Assembly (NCBI RefSeq): GCF_001949145.1
Contig: NW_019091468.1
Location: 650,245 to 714,244 of the forward strand
Direction: 5' to 3'
DNA length: 64,000 nt
Source of the DNA: Acanthaster planci
Taxonomy: Eukaryota > Echinodermata > Asteroidea > Valvatida > Acanthasteridae
Position 1 is the first letter of the stretch; every line of letters begins with the position of its first letter. A model generated the notes under the pieces. It did no database searches, was not told the origin of the DNA, and saw only the letters and a list, made by a program, of their open reading frames with translations. Positions 21,783 to 33,171 of this stretch are shown here, in pieces. The translations under genes and the position numbers were made by a program.

Positions 21783-22558
21783 TGGCGGGATAAAACCCTG
21801 CAAGAAATATACGTATCGGCCACGGAGAAGAAAGACTCGGTGTTGGACACTACCACCCGGTTTTAAGACTTGCTGGAAACTGTACCGTACGTAGCTACGT
21901 CTGACCACTGTGGATGTGTATAAAATTTATGTGCATAGACTGGCATGCCGGTGCTCCACAGAAAAGAAGTGGTTTAGTGGTGTCTTCGCATTCCCCCCCC
22001 CCAAAAAAAAATCCTGCAATAGATGAGAAGATTTAGTACTGTGCATGAGAGGAACCAGATGCTGAGGATGCAGTTTGAGGGTATGTGAAGATGTCTACTT
22101 GAGGACGCTTCGGCTCTGAGAGGGTGACCCAAGGGGCTGCGGGGGAAAACACGGCTGGATTGTACGTACGCTGTCCGGATTTCTGATCGTCGCGACCATT
22201 TATTTCGGACGGCCCGACTTGCCAACCGAGCGCCACCCACCGGCGAGGAGTCCCGATTTGCCTTGTGCGCATCTGGCGAAAAACAACGAAAGGCGAGTAG
22301 GAGAAAGAGCTCAATTTGTAGTGAAAAAGTCGGCCAACCCTTACCTCTTTTTGGTTTGGGTCCGGTTGTAAGTACAATGTAGATTTTCAATCACTGCGTT
22401 TGGACAGGTACACTTGTGAGTCAAGAGTAGGGCCGAAGCGAGAGTTGTATGCTACTGCCGCTCATCAGCAGTTCCTTTCTAATCCTGATCCTCGTCCTCG
22501 TGAGAAAGGTCTTGAAACATGGCTCTGGGCACCAAATTATGCAAACTATTTAAAGTGT

Positions 22559-22735
22559 GTCCGCCTTGTGTAAAAGCACCCCCTGGCGGGAGACCGGGAG
22601 AGCTCATATTGCTGGTAGGGACATGACCGTAGTTGTTTGTAAACTAGCGAGGTGTGTTCCCACAAAAGGAGCTTCCATTGCTGGAAAAATTGCGCCCTCT
22701 CTTGGTCCTGCTCGGGCCTCATTTATCCAGTTCCC
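22559..22735 (+). mobile_element. Dispersed repeat family R4, copy 1
   Basis: Shares an ordered set of words with 30605-30790, 42035-42205 and 58608-58772: cgccttg, agcacccc, gctggtag, tttgtaaac or tttgtgaacc, gcttccattgctgg and gcgccctctcttggtcc. All four copies lie in the same orientation. No reading frame is conserved. It could be a SINE or MITE; I found no clear terminal inverted repeat or tRNA head. Confidence 0.65.
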
Positions 22736-24566
22736 TCTTGCTTTGGGCATGGAATGAAAGTAGTGGGGCAGTGATGTCACGACTACTGCAGAAAGGTCGA
22801 TCATGAGCCCCGACCCCTTCCAAAAATTCCTCAAAATTCACCCGGAGATTTTTGTAGGATCGGGAAGGCGGATTCAGAGGTAAGCCGAGTGGTCCTGCAC
22901 CCGGGCCTTGCTGACCTTTGAAGCTTGCAGTAGCGGTACAAAGAACCTGCCCGTTGGTTTCCTGCGCAGTAGGGGAGGATTTTGTGGAGGATTCAGGAAG
23001 GTCCCTAGGACCAAGAATAAAATGCACAGTTCATTTAGCTTTGCGACAATTAATGCTGGAAGTAGTATTTTCTCTTCTTTTTATTTTTCCCCTTGACAAA
23101 ACCAGCAAGAGGGTCATTCTACATATTTGGGGTCCAAAGTATGACATATTTCCGTCCCTGTTACCTCTGACGTGTATACCATCCGACATGTTTGACAAGG
23201 GATGGATCACTGATATTGACTTTAAACTGTTTTTTGTTTGTTTGGCAGGTAATTTGCAGTACTTATTCAGTCTTGGAAATTAAACAATGAGTTCTAAACC
23301 AGAAAACATATGCAGATGTAACAGGGACGGGAAAAAAATGGGACCCCAAATTTATAGAATGACCCGAGGGGGGTTTTCGGAAGGCCTGTAAAATCAGTAA
23401 CTTTTGCGTAAAATGGAGAGAGTGGCTCGCGCCAAAGAAATAGAATAAAAACAAAGACAAAACAACGAAATGTGCTGTTACCTGGCAGTTGCAACAGTAA
23501 AAATGATTGTGTTTTTTTAATTGCAGGTTTAGGAAAGCTCTCTAAATGAAAAGAAGTGTTTAAAGTAGTCAGTCTGTAGACGCATTCATGTGCATGGTTA
23601 GCCCGCCACTCGATTGAATAAGTTATGGGTGATGTTAAGAGAAAAAAATATATTTATTGAACATGTAACGTAGATACCTGTAAGAATCCTTTTTTCTTCC
23701 CCATGCCTTGTAGAGGTTAGCTTGACAAAGTGAGTGTGTGATATCCCACCTGTAACTTACATGGCAATGCACCCGTGGCGCACATCAAACTTCTGTGTTT
23801 TGCCTGTAGTGTTTTGGGGGGTTTCCCCCCTCTCAATCTGCACTTGCACCTCAGAGGTGTTCCAAAGGGTGTCAGCTCTGATGAGACATACCTCCTGCGC
23901 TCGCAACGAAGAGACAGCGGGTGGTTTGACTGTTTCAAATGACTGTCAATGTTTGACACAGACGTACAGGAATTCTGATATTGCTGCTGACTTGGTACTA
24001 AGTGTAAAGTCACACATGACTGGGAAATTTGGGGTACATTACATTTGCCACTTCGGCCACATGATCCACAAGGAGGAACTCGACATTTACGAGGAGGAAC
24101 TCGTTTAGTTTTTTCAATCGGGCGATATCATCAGTAAACTAAATACATTTGCCCATGTTCCCCAAACAGGCTGTCTGGCTGATATAATCTGCTCGTTGCT
24201 TTACTTAACAATCAGAAAAATAGTGTTAAAAAAAGAGAACTAATTAATGAAACGTAAAAGTACGTAGGGGGAGGGAATAGTGACTACCGCAAACAGTTTG
24301 AGATGGTATTCTGGTCAATAATGTGACGTTATTCGAAGGATATTAACAAAGTAGGGCACCTGGACTTCAGAATATTGACAACCTGCAACAGCTTCTTTCT
24401 TTGCAGATGGAAATACGGGGAATGGGATCTAACTCTTCAGTAATGCTGAACCACATCATATGCGAAATAAGTTCTTAAATAATACCTTGACTCGGCTACA
24501 CTGCAGACAACATCCCGGTACAGGATGTGTTATACTTTCGATTGTACATGTGCATGTCGTCTTGTG

Positions 24567-24606
24567 CCCGGAAGAAGGTCGTAAGTGCTTACGACCTTTT
24601 GCCGGG
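24567..24606. repeat. Hairpin with 19-bp arms
   Basis: cccggaagaaggtcgtaag and cttacgaccttttgccggg pair with two mismatches around a 2-base loop. Related cccggcaaaagg and gccggg words recur nearby at about 24633 and 24880, so the hairpin may be part of a larger decayed repeat. Confidence 0.75.
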
Positions 24607-25202
24607 AAGCATAATCGCCGCCAAAAAAATTTTCCCGGCAAAAGGATGTATGTATGCAACTGTTTTATTTTGATGAAATATAAAGATTTCTTTGCAAATA
24701 GTTCCAAAACGATTTCCCGAGTTGTTCAAAGGTTGCTTTTTTGCACAGCCTGTGTTGATTTTGTAATAAATTTAAGAGAGATGGAGAGAGTGTTTCTCAG
24801 GCCTTTTACTGGGAAAACTTTTTCTACTGTGATCATGCTTCCAGGCAAAAGGGCGTACGCGAGCTTATGACCTGCTGCCGGGCACACGACGAATTGCGTA
24901 GACACAAGGGAGGGGACCTTGACTTTATTCAGACTTTTTTAGTTGATTTATTTTCCCTAATTGTCATAAAATTTTACTCCACTGGTTCAACTTGAAAAAT
25001 TCCACTCCTGAAATCTTACATTTACTTTACAGACACCACAACGGCTATATAGAAATAACACTTCTTCAGAACCTACAGTGGCAAAGTTCCATGTATTGAT
25101 CGATTGATAACTGATATGCTTAGGTGTGTCTAACCCACAGATTTAAAGATGCATTGGAAAAAAATTAATCAAAATTCCATTCGGCTGGATGATGCATATC
25201 AG

Positions 25203-25352
25203 GAGTGAGATTTCTCAGCTTTTCTTGTGTTGGATTTCAGCTTTTTTTCCTCACTGGCTCTGTACAAAAGTATATGAGATTTTCACAGTTCAGCTTCTTT
25301 ATGCTTTTTCAGCTGTTTTCAGCTATTTTTATCATTGGTCAATCTCACCCCC
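25203..25352 (+). mobile_element. Dispersed element, copy 2 (partner at 1508-1665)
   Basis: Same order of words as the copy in the ORP9 intron, with short indels. It starts gtgagatttctcagc and ends gtcaatctcaccccc, giving an inverted terminal match of about 8-10 bases. No coding capacity. Confidence 0.65.
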
Positions 25353-25752
25353 ACATGTACGGGTATACATATGGCACCAATATGGGCAAAGGGTAAAAAA
25401 AAAAATTCTTCTGAGGAATACGCGTAATTTCAAGTGATTTTACACTTGACCTTTCCAACGGCATATCTGTGAATAATCCCATTATTTTTCCCAACGTCCA
25501 GGCTCATTTGAAATCCCACATTGTATTGTTCAGTTTTGTTCCCCCCACTTGCGTTCAACTCATGTTATCCTTGCACCGTTTTGTTTATTTGAACAATAAG
25601 GAAAGCACACTTTGTCAGATTGACAATACTTTTATGCGGGAGTTCTCGTTTGTGACAATCCCAGTTGATAGAGACTTGTTGACTGCTCAGATTGCACATA
25701 CACGTATATGCATTGACAGGTTCGGCATACCTAGAACTACAATGCAAAGCTC

Positions 25753-25890
25753 ATTAGCCTTTTAGAGGTATGGCAGACACAATAGGACGGGGGCTGTTTG
25801 GTTTGGGTAGAATCTTTTGTGTTTGCTCCAAGTTTGCCTCTTCAAACAGAGCCCCTCCTATTGTGTCCGCCACACTTCTAAAAGGCTAAT
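25753..25890. mobile_element. Fold-back element, about 138 bp
   Basis: Arms of about 48 bases: the left contains gacacaataggacgggg and the right contains cccctcctattgtgtc. The ends attagccttttaga and tctaaaaggctaat match exactly in inverted orientation. The loop is about 40 bases. Non-coding. Confidence 0.85.
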
Positions 25891-26033
25891 TGAGATGATC
25901 CCACTAGTCGGAGCTTAAACACTTCTGTTGTTCAAAAATGTTCTGGGCCCAGAGGTCAGAAGTTTCATCTGAATGTTGGGTTTCTGTGCCGAGGTCTTTG
26001 TAAACAACCATCAACGCGGGAACGTAGCAGAGA

Positions 26034-27657
26034 GGGACCCATTAGCTCCAAACTTGGTGACTGCAAGTTGTGTGCGTGGATATTTTTACTTCACGTGGCG
26101 GGGGGAGGGGGAATTGGAAATGTTTTGATTCACAATATTGCTCAACCTCGATGCATAATTTACTGAGTAGTTGGAAGACTTAAAGAACGTGGCCGCTGCA
26201 CATAAGCGCAGTAGTGTGTCATGTGTCACACATTGTTGGCAGTCTGAAATGCCAGTGGACTAAAAGAGGCACTGTTTGGTCTGCCCTTGGGGTGTACCAA
26301 GAGGGACAAACTGGAAGTGTTTAAATCTTGACAGGCGTCTGGCATAAATTAACCATGTGCTTGGACGTGCTGAAATGCACATGTACATGTAAGAACCCTT
26401 GGGAAACATAGGTCCAATTGCTTCTTTGACGGTATATGATATATCTGTGTACAGCTGACTTTGCTGTACAATTTTGACGGTGTTCCTTGTACTTGTATAT
26501 TTGACATTATTTTTTCTACAAAAAGTAAGTTTCCAAGAATATAAAATTGGAGATATTCATCTTAATATTCAACAACATTCACTTTCCTAATCGTTAGTTT
26601 AAAAAGTAGCATCCCCTGTCTGTAGTACTGTAGGAGATGATTGTGTAAAAAGGGGGAACATGACAAAAGTAAGTTTTACATGTATCTTTTCGCACTTCAA
26701 GAATGGACTCTCACCTAGGAAGAGGGTCGGTGAACCTTTGTCACGGATCCCAATGCGGCAACAGTCAAAGACGAACTTGTGTATTNNNNNNNNNNNNNNN
26801 NNNNNNNNNNNNNNNNNNNNNNNNNNNNNNNNNNNNNNNNNNNNNNNNNNNNNNNNNNNNNNNNNNNNNNNNNNNNNNNNNNNNNNNNNNNNNNNNNNNN
26901 NNGGGACCCATTAGCTCCAAACTTGGTGACTGCAAGTTGTGTGCGTGGATATTTTTACTTCACGTGGCGGGGGGGGGGGAATTGGAAATGTTTTGATTCA
27001 CAATATTGCTCAACCTCGATGCATAATTTACTGAGTAGTTGGAAGACTTACAGAAAGAACGTGGCCGCTGCACATAAGCGCAGTAGTGTGTCATGTGTCA
27101 CACATTGTTGGCAGTCTGAAATGCCAGTGGACTAAAAGAGGCACTGTTTGGTCTGCCCTTGGGGTGTACCAAGAGGGACAAACTGGAAGTGTTTAAATCT
27201 TGACAGGCGTCTGGCATAAATTAACCATGTGCTTGGACGTGCTGAAATGCACATGTACATGTAAGAACCCTTGGGAAACATAGGTCCGATTGCTTCTTTG
27301 ACGGTATATGATATATCTGTGTACAGCTGACTTTGCTGTACAATTTTGATGGTGTTCCTTGTACTTGTATATTTGACATTATTTTTTCTACAAAAAGTAA
27401 GTTTCCAAGAATATAAAATTGGAGATATTCATCTTAATATTCAACAACATTCACTTTCCTAATCGTTAGTTTAAAAAGTAGCATCCCCTGTCTGTAGTAC
27501 TGTAGGAGATGATTGCGTAAAAAGGGGGAACATGACAGAAGTAAGTTTTACATGTATCTTTTCGCACTTCAAGAATGGACTCTCAGCTAGGAAGAGGGTC
27601 GGTGAACCTTTGTCACGGATCCCGATGCAGCAACTGTCAAAGACGAACTTGTGTTTT
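26034..27657 (+). repeat. Near-identical direct duplication (about 750 bp units) flanking a gap
   Basis: 26034-26785 is repeated at 26903-27657 with very few differences; for example, the second copy has extra bases at cttacagaaagaacg and a shorter G run at about 26979. The units are separated only by the 117-base N gap. Each ends in the same gaacttgtgt sequence. A recent tandem duplication or two haplotypes placed side by side during assembly would look the same. Confidence 0.9.
26786..26902. other. Assembly gap (117 N)
   Basis: Run of N between two near-identical 750-bp units. Confidence 0.99.
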
Positions 27658-28660
27658 GAATTGAAACTCGGCGTACTCCTAGACTTAGGACATAATGGGG
27701 CCAGGATGCGTTGATGTGTACCTTCCTATAGGGGCAGCATACAGGAAGGGACTGTCCCGTGTCGCAGCGATCTCGTGTGCATGTAAAAACAAAGAGCAGC
27801 CTGTTCCTCCTCCGAAGTCTGTCAGTAATTGTAAGGTCAAGCAGTCTCATCCAACTACAGTCTGACCTGTGGTTGGGCACACCGTCCTGTCCCTCCCGTC
27901 AGAGTGTGTAGAATTATTTCCGTGAAGTCTGCGCGATTATGCCACAGCAGGCTGGTGTCATCAACATACCTACTGGGGGCAAAACTGGCAAAGAGAGAAC
28001 CTACACAGGTTTGTCCTGTGACGTGGAATGAGGGTAGAATCAAAGCATTTTGTGTGAGTTGAGGTATGGTCCGTTGATTACAAAAAATCCGTCACTGCTG
28101 CACTTGCCTGTTGTGTCCGTTGTTAATTTTCAGCTTCCCAGTTGCGTTCTAAAAACAGTAACGTTGATTCAGTGTACTTGTATTTTTTAAAACAAGTTCG
28201 GGGGAAAAAATGACGAAGCCAAACAAGTTTTTAAAAAAAACTCTGCCGTGTGCTGTACGAAAAATGCTGATTGCATGAAAAGTAACTTCTCTTAGTTAAC
28301 ATTTTGGTTCACAGGTCGGCTTAACCTTAACACTTATAGATTGAACACTGGTTGATTGTAGGTAAATCAAGTACAAAAGGGGAAAAAGCAATTCCATTCT
28401 GTGCTGCTTGTATATTTGAATGTGCCTGACAGCCCGAACTAAAAATCCATGCAATAATTTTAAATAGTGGTACATATGTGATTCATTGTTGTGACTTCAT
28501 TGTACAATTCCAGTTTACCTTTTCCCTCTGTTGAACTTACATGTTTTTAAAATGTACACAAGCGTTGCATGTATTTATGTAAATGCTACCAATGACCCTC
28601 TGAATTAAGGAGGGCTGAAATTAAAGGCAAATATTAAATGCAAAAGTGTTAAGGCTGACT

Positions 28661-28777
28661 GGTTCATACTTCAGGTGAACATGAAGTTAAAATGTCTTCA
28701 ACTTTTGCAAAAGTTGCTGCACAAGTATTTGATCTGTCACAATTTTGCGTTGTTCGCTTTCACGTTAAGTATGAACC
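28661..28777. mobile_element. Short inverted-repeat element
   Basis: ggttcatacttcaggtgaa on the left pairs with ttcacgttaagtatgaacc on the right with two or three mismatches, about 80 bases apart. It resembles the ends of a small MITE; no second copy was found in the window. Confidence 0.5.
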
Positions 28778-30604
28778 GGCCCGGGGGGGGGGTGCTTGGT
28801 GAGTAAACATTTGATGTACATGTAGTTAAAAGTTACTGCTCAAGCCTCGTTAGAGACTGTAGACCTCCACTCTCCATTGTATGTTTTGTTTTCTGTTAAA
28901 TGGTTCTGAGATGGCAAAAGAAGTTGCTTAGCAGAATTCACATCACAAGACATTGGGGTTGTGATGGGCAATCTTTCTTGTTTTAAGTGTAATTAAAACT
29001 TTGTCGTGGGTCACACTATAAAATTTGATGAAATCTTTAGCTCCTTATTGAACAGTTTCAGTACACTGGTTCATTTCTGGGTAAGAGTGGAAACTTTCTG
29101 GAAGAAGAATAACTTCAGCAGAGTGACCAAAGAAATGGAAATTTTTGAGAGTTTAAATTACTGTTCGACATTTTCATGTGTGTAATTAATGTCTTATGTT
29201 CAGAGACTCAGAAGTTTGGTTTCATTATTTATCGTTGAACTTGGTGGCCTGGTGATATGTCACAGCACATGGTCATTTTATAGAGACAGCTGTACTGTGG
29301 AATGGCTGGATTGCAGTCTCCGACAGTTAAATGGCCTATTTTGGGCATGGCCAAGATTTGAGGGGTGTTTGATTTTGTGAAGGGATAGATGAGCAGTTAG
29401 GAAGTTTTAAAAGTGGCAATAACTCGCATTTATGACAGACTGCTGTACATGGGTTGTACTCCGAGGAATTGACTGAGCCAATTGCAAGCAGTATAAAATC
29501 CGATGACAACTTAGCTGGTGGCCGGTTACATGCAAACTAAATACAGATGTGGTGTCTGCCTGAAGAAATGTTCTCCGTTTACCATTTGACAAACTGATTT
29601 CGATGTGTTATGCTTTCGAGATGTTCTAAGAGGCAGACAGTTTTTTTTGGGGGGGGAGGGGGAAGTGTTGTCCCCCAGAGGATTTATGCACAATACAGGT
29701 GCAAGAAATGAACTGCATATCGATCTGGTCACTTGATAAATACAGCTGCGTGGTATGTTGTGTTCTTTGAAACTTTATCTCAGTGTTGACCAGACTAGCT
29801 GCTATTTCCCTTTCCTGTGTTGGACGAGGGTGCATAAATAAACTGCCTTTTGACATAGTTACTTCCTTGTGAACAAACCTTGCTTCCTTTGTAAAATGGG
29901 GAAAACCAAACGTTCTTTGCCTGAAACTGATTGTATTGTATGAAAAGCATTTTTCTTTTATAAACCATGTACATTGTATGATATTAATTAACACGTGTAT
30001 ATAAAAACAAATCTTTATGCATCTTTGAAATACCCTTGAATCTCTTATTTCTCTTTATGTGTGTGTGAGTCGGTCATTTCTTACTTTAAATGAGGTGGGA
30101 AAAGTTGGAGAGGTGATTGAAGAATGTGGAAAAGTGGAAGAAGCTTCCATGCATTTTTGACGCTGCTGGAATATTTAAAGTTTATTCAGGCAATTAATTA
30201 CTACACAATAAAATACACTAAATCTTAATAGAAGCAAGCGTCTGCTGTCCAGTAAGGCGCAGGCATTCACGGACAGTGTACAATCCAACAATGGTAGATG
30301 GGCCTTCCATTGGGCAGACATACTGATTTTGGTTTTGTAAACGGTGCTTGAAACCACATGCATGTACAGAACTTGACATTCCCTTTTGGGGGTGGATCAT
30401 GGAATGTTCACATTCTTGCAAAAGATTTCATGTTTCTGATAAATGAGGGCGCTGTTGCTGTTATGTCATTTCAGGAAGACGCGTTAGTTGGAATTTCTTT
30501 CCCAACTTAATTGGCGACCTCAAATTGAGTCATTAAAAAAACTGCGATAAGAATGCCATTTCTCCCGTTCTGGCAAATCTTAGGGCTGAAAGAGTGAGTT
30601 TTCT

Positions 30605-30790
30605 CAACCGCCTTGAGCAGCAGCACCCTCTCATCGGTTTAAAAAAGCCAGGCTCGGTTCATAGCTGGTAGCGATGCGCCCCTAACGTGTGTCTTTCATA
30701 TTAGTTTGTGAACCAGCGAAGTGACCAAAGGGTCCTTCGTTGCTATGAAAATTGCGCCCTCTCTTGGTCCAGCTCGGGGCGCTGAAAATC
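30605..30790 (+). mobile_element. Dispersed repeat family R4, copy 2
   Basis: The most complete copy: it starts ccgccttgagcagcagcacc and passes through tttgtgaaccagcgaagtg to gcgccctctcttggtccagc. It lies about 1 kb before the proposed FBXO30 promoter region. Confidence 0.65.
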
Positions 30791-31274
30791 AAGAAGGGAC
30801 TGATGCTAGCTATAATAAAATGTTGAGGTATTACATTTGCAATTATACATGATTTTAATAAGAACTGTACACCTTTGAGTGTACCTCAAAGACCAAATCA
30901 CGTGACTGGGCCCATTATGCAAAACAACATTGCCTTGCATGCATGCCGTGTTGATCAGGTAGGCGCTGAAAAAATGTCGTCACACACCACTGAGTCGTGT
31001 GTATACAAATTTCTTTATGTGAAATTTTTCAGGAGTTTGCCTGAAAGTTAAAGGTACGTTTACATACGAATATGCTGACGTCCACCCCGATATCGTAAAT
31101 TGCAAAGGTCAGAGCTCATTGTTTGTCAGCTTTGCGAAGCTTCCGTTTTTACCAAATGTGGCAATGGACGTCCCTGTCATAACACACAGATTTGGTACCA
31201 TTTTAAATTCCCAGAAATAGTTATACTGATTTTCTCTAGTTTAAACTTAACGTCATTAAGGGCTGACATTTGCC

Positions 31275-31339
31275 TAGACCCGTAAACAGGGCCCGACGTA
31301 TGACGGAGGAGTAAACGTCGGGCCCTGTTTACGGGTCTA
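31275..31339. repeat. Perfect 25-bp-arm hairpin with 15-base loop
   Basis: Arms 31275-31299 and 31315-31339 are exact reverse complements, from tagacccgtaaac to gtttacgggtcta. The arms are GC-rich in an AT-rich setting. It lies about 250 bases before the CpG-rich stretch thought to be the FBXO30 5' end. Confidence 0.9.
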
Positions 31340-31549
31340 ACATTTCCCTTTAAATATTATCGGTCAGCTGGCCTTTAATAAAAAAATATCACTGGTAACC
31401 GTCTGACAGAATCAACTCATGTCGTCAAGAGACAGAAAATACTCGGATCAGCAGGAAAATGACCGGTCATGCGCCGCTTACCAGCTACGTAAGTGTCAAC
31501 AAATTGCACATTTCCCACTGGTACCCGCAATGATTGGGTCCAATCAATA

Positions 31550-31799
31550 TAGTTGGAGCAGGCATTGGTAACCAACGGAATGACCTTCGAACTTCTTGCT
31601 GTCTACGTCGTCCGTGTAAAAAAAATAAATGTACGACGACCGTCACAGTGGCGCGAGCGCTGGAAGCTCGCCTGGAATTCGCGGAATTTCTTTCCGGCGA
31701 GTTGGTAGATCTGGCCTGGTCGCATTCCGGTCTGTTCCGCCAGACAAAAAGAGACGTCTGCGTTTGTAGGGATCGCCTCTGCTGAAAAAGGAACCGTAG
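31550..31799 (+). promoter_or_regulatory. FBXO30: Likely FBXO30 promoter and 5' untranslated exon end
   Basis: This stretch is richer in CpG than its surroundings, for example gtggcgcgagcgctgg. It ends at the strong donor GTAG|GTAAGA at 31799/31800. The FBXO30 start codon at 33172 sits two bases after an acceptor (ag at 33168-33169), so an upstream untranslated exon is needed, and this is the best candidate. The transcription start is not visible. Confidence 0.45.
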
Positions 31800-32282
31800 G
31801 TAAGAATGCAGTGGTTCAGCTGCCGAGTTTTGCTTCCAAGTTCAAGTGCTTGTTTCGAGAACGTTACATAGTGCCGGGCCTAGTACTAGTAGGCCATATA
31901 GTAGTACAGTACTAGAATGTAGAACCTGATTAATCAGCCCGATCATGCCCATTTTGTTACGATCGAATGTCAGTTTTGAATTTTTTTATTGACATGACTG
32001 AGCGGCATGATATTTGTGATTAACTGAGATAATGAATGAAATCATGGAAGGGATTTATTTGAAGAAAAAAATTGAAGCATAAACAAGATAAAAATAGGCC
32101 TGAGCCATTGTATGTGTTAATTAGCACATCATTATGAGTTTGAGACGTGTTAGATTGGGCTGACTCCTATTCATTGTCATAATTAATGTTTTGATAATTT
32201 ATGTCATAAAGACATAACGACTGTTTTATGTACCATGGAATAAGGTTTGTGAAATTTTGCATTCTAACGTGCATAACCATCA

Positions 32283-32360
32283 AGTCGCCAGGTCCCTTAT
32301 TTTGCCACTAACTGTGGAAACCACTTTAAAATAGGTGGGGAAATTAGGGACCTGGTGACT
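32283..32360. repeat. Imperfect hairpin, about 78 bp
   Basis: agtcgccaggtcccttat pairs with attagggacctggtgact with two mismatches; the match extends irregularly inward. It lies in the presumed 5' intron of FBXO30. Confidence 0.65.
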
Positions 32361-32654
32361 CTACAGTCATGACAGTCACGCACGTCATGCTTTTTTGTTG
32401 TCCATGACCATGGATGCATTGCATGTCTTTCCAGAGTTCCTTGTCCTGGCCTTCTACTAGTTCTAGCACTCAAAGCCAATGGAACTGACCTTGTGCTGTT
32501 TGCATGTAAAATATATACGTGTCCGTTTTTTCAACAAAATGAGAAATAACCTTTGATTTAAAAAAACCGACACACACACTGAAAAGATTAGTTTTAATTT
32601 GCTTGTAAAGATATTTTAATCAGCTTTTACTGATGCTATGACCCACTGTACCTC

Positions 32655-32815
32655 TATCCGGCTCGTAAGTGACTTTGTCACGAAGGCAGACGCGCCACGA
32701 TTTGCAGGCTCCCATTGGACGATCGCTGAAGTTGCACGTTAACTTCCAGTTCCATGGTTCCATGTAAACGGCTATCAATGCATGTAACTCTTTGTACAGT
32801 GCATGTGCAGTACAG
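32655..32815 (-). mobile_element. MITE, 'tatccggttcgtaagtg' family, copy 2 (truncated)
   Basis: From tatccggctcgtaagtgac onward this is the reverse complement of the right three quarters of the full element at 46393-46588. Shared words include caggctcccattggacgatc, gttaacttcc and gcatgtaactc. The other terminal repeat is missing. Confidence 0.75.
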
Positions 32816-33171
32816 AATTTGCTTAAGCTTGAAAAAACCTTGCTTAATAAACAAAAGGTACCAGCTCAAACTCTATGTGACTATCATGCTAACTGAAAGA
32901 CAGGTAAAAACTATTCCAAAACAATCTAGATCACAAGAAGTTTTGGCTGGTAACCTGATTTGTCAAGCAAGGTTCTTTCACACTTGAACAAATTTTTCGC
33001 TTAAGCAGCGCTATGAAATTGGGCCCTCTGGGTTGGACGACGTCTTCATTGCATTGGGACATACATGTAAATGAATCATGGCATCCTACCTGAGCTAGTG
33101 GTACATGTACGTCGATGATTTCATCACTGATATGAGGATTTTTTTTCTCGTTTTGAATCTTGCTGTAAGGC

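Larger units (their letters stand above)
21783..33169. other. CRK 3' region and intergenic DNA up to FBXO30
   Basis: No exon of a known family was recognised. An AATAAA at 23016-23021 could end the CRK transcript, though CRK messages often have long 3' untranslated regions and later signals exist. The region holds several elements listed separately: 22559-22735, 24567-24606, 25203-25352, 25753-25890, 26034-27657, 28661-28777, 30605-30790, 31275-31339 and 32283-32360. Confidence 0.55.

Noticed and set aside
27855-28043. Minus-strand frame with RYVDDT, like a reverse-transcriptase active site
   Set aside because: Only 62 codons; the flanking sequence in other frames did not give further reverse-transcriptase motifs that I could recognise. 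A protein search with the flanking 500 bases in all frames would decide.
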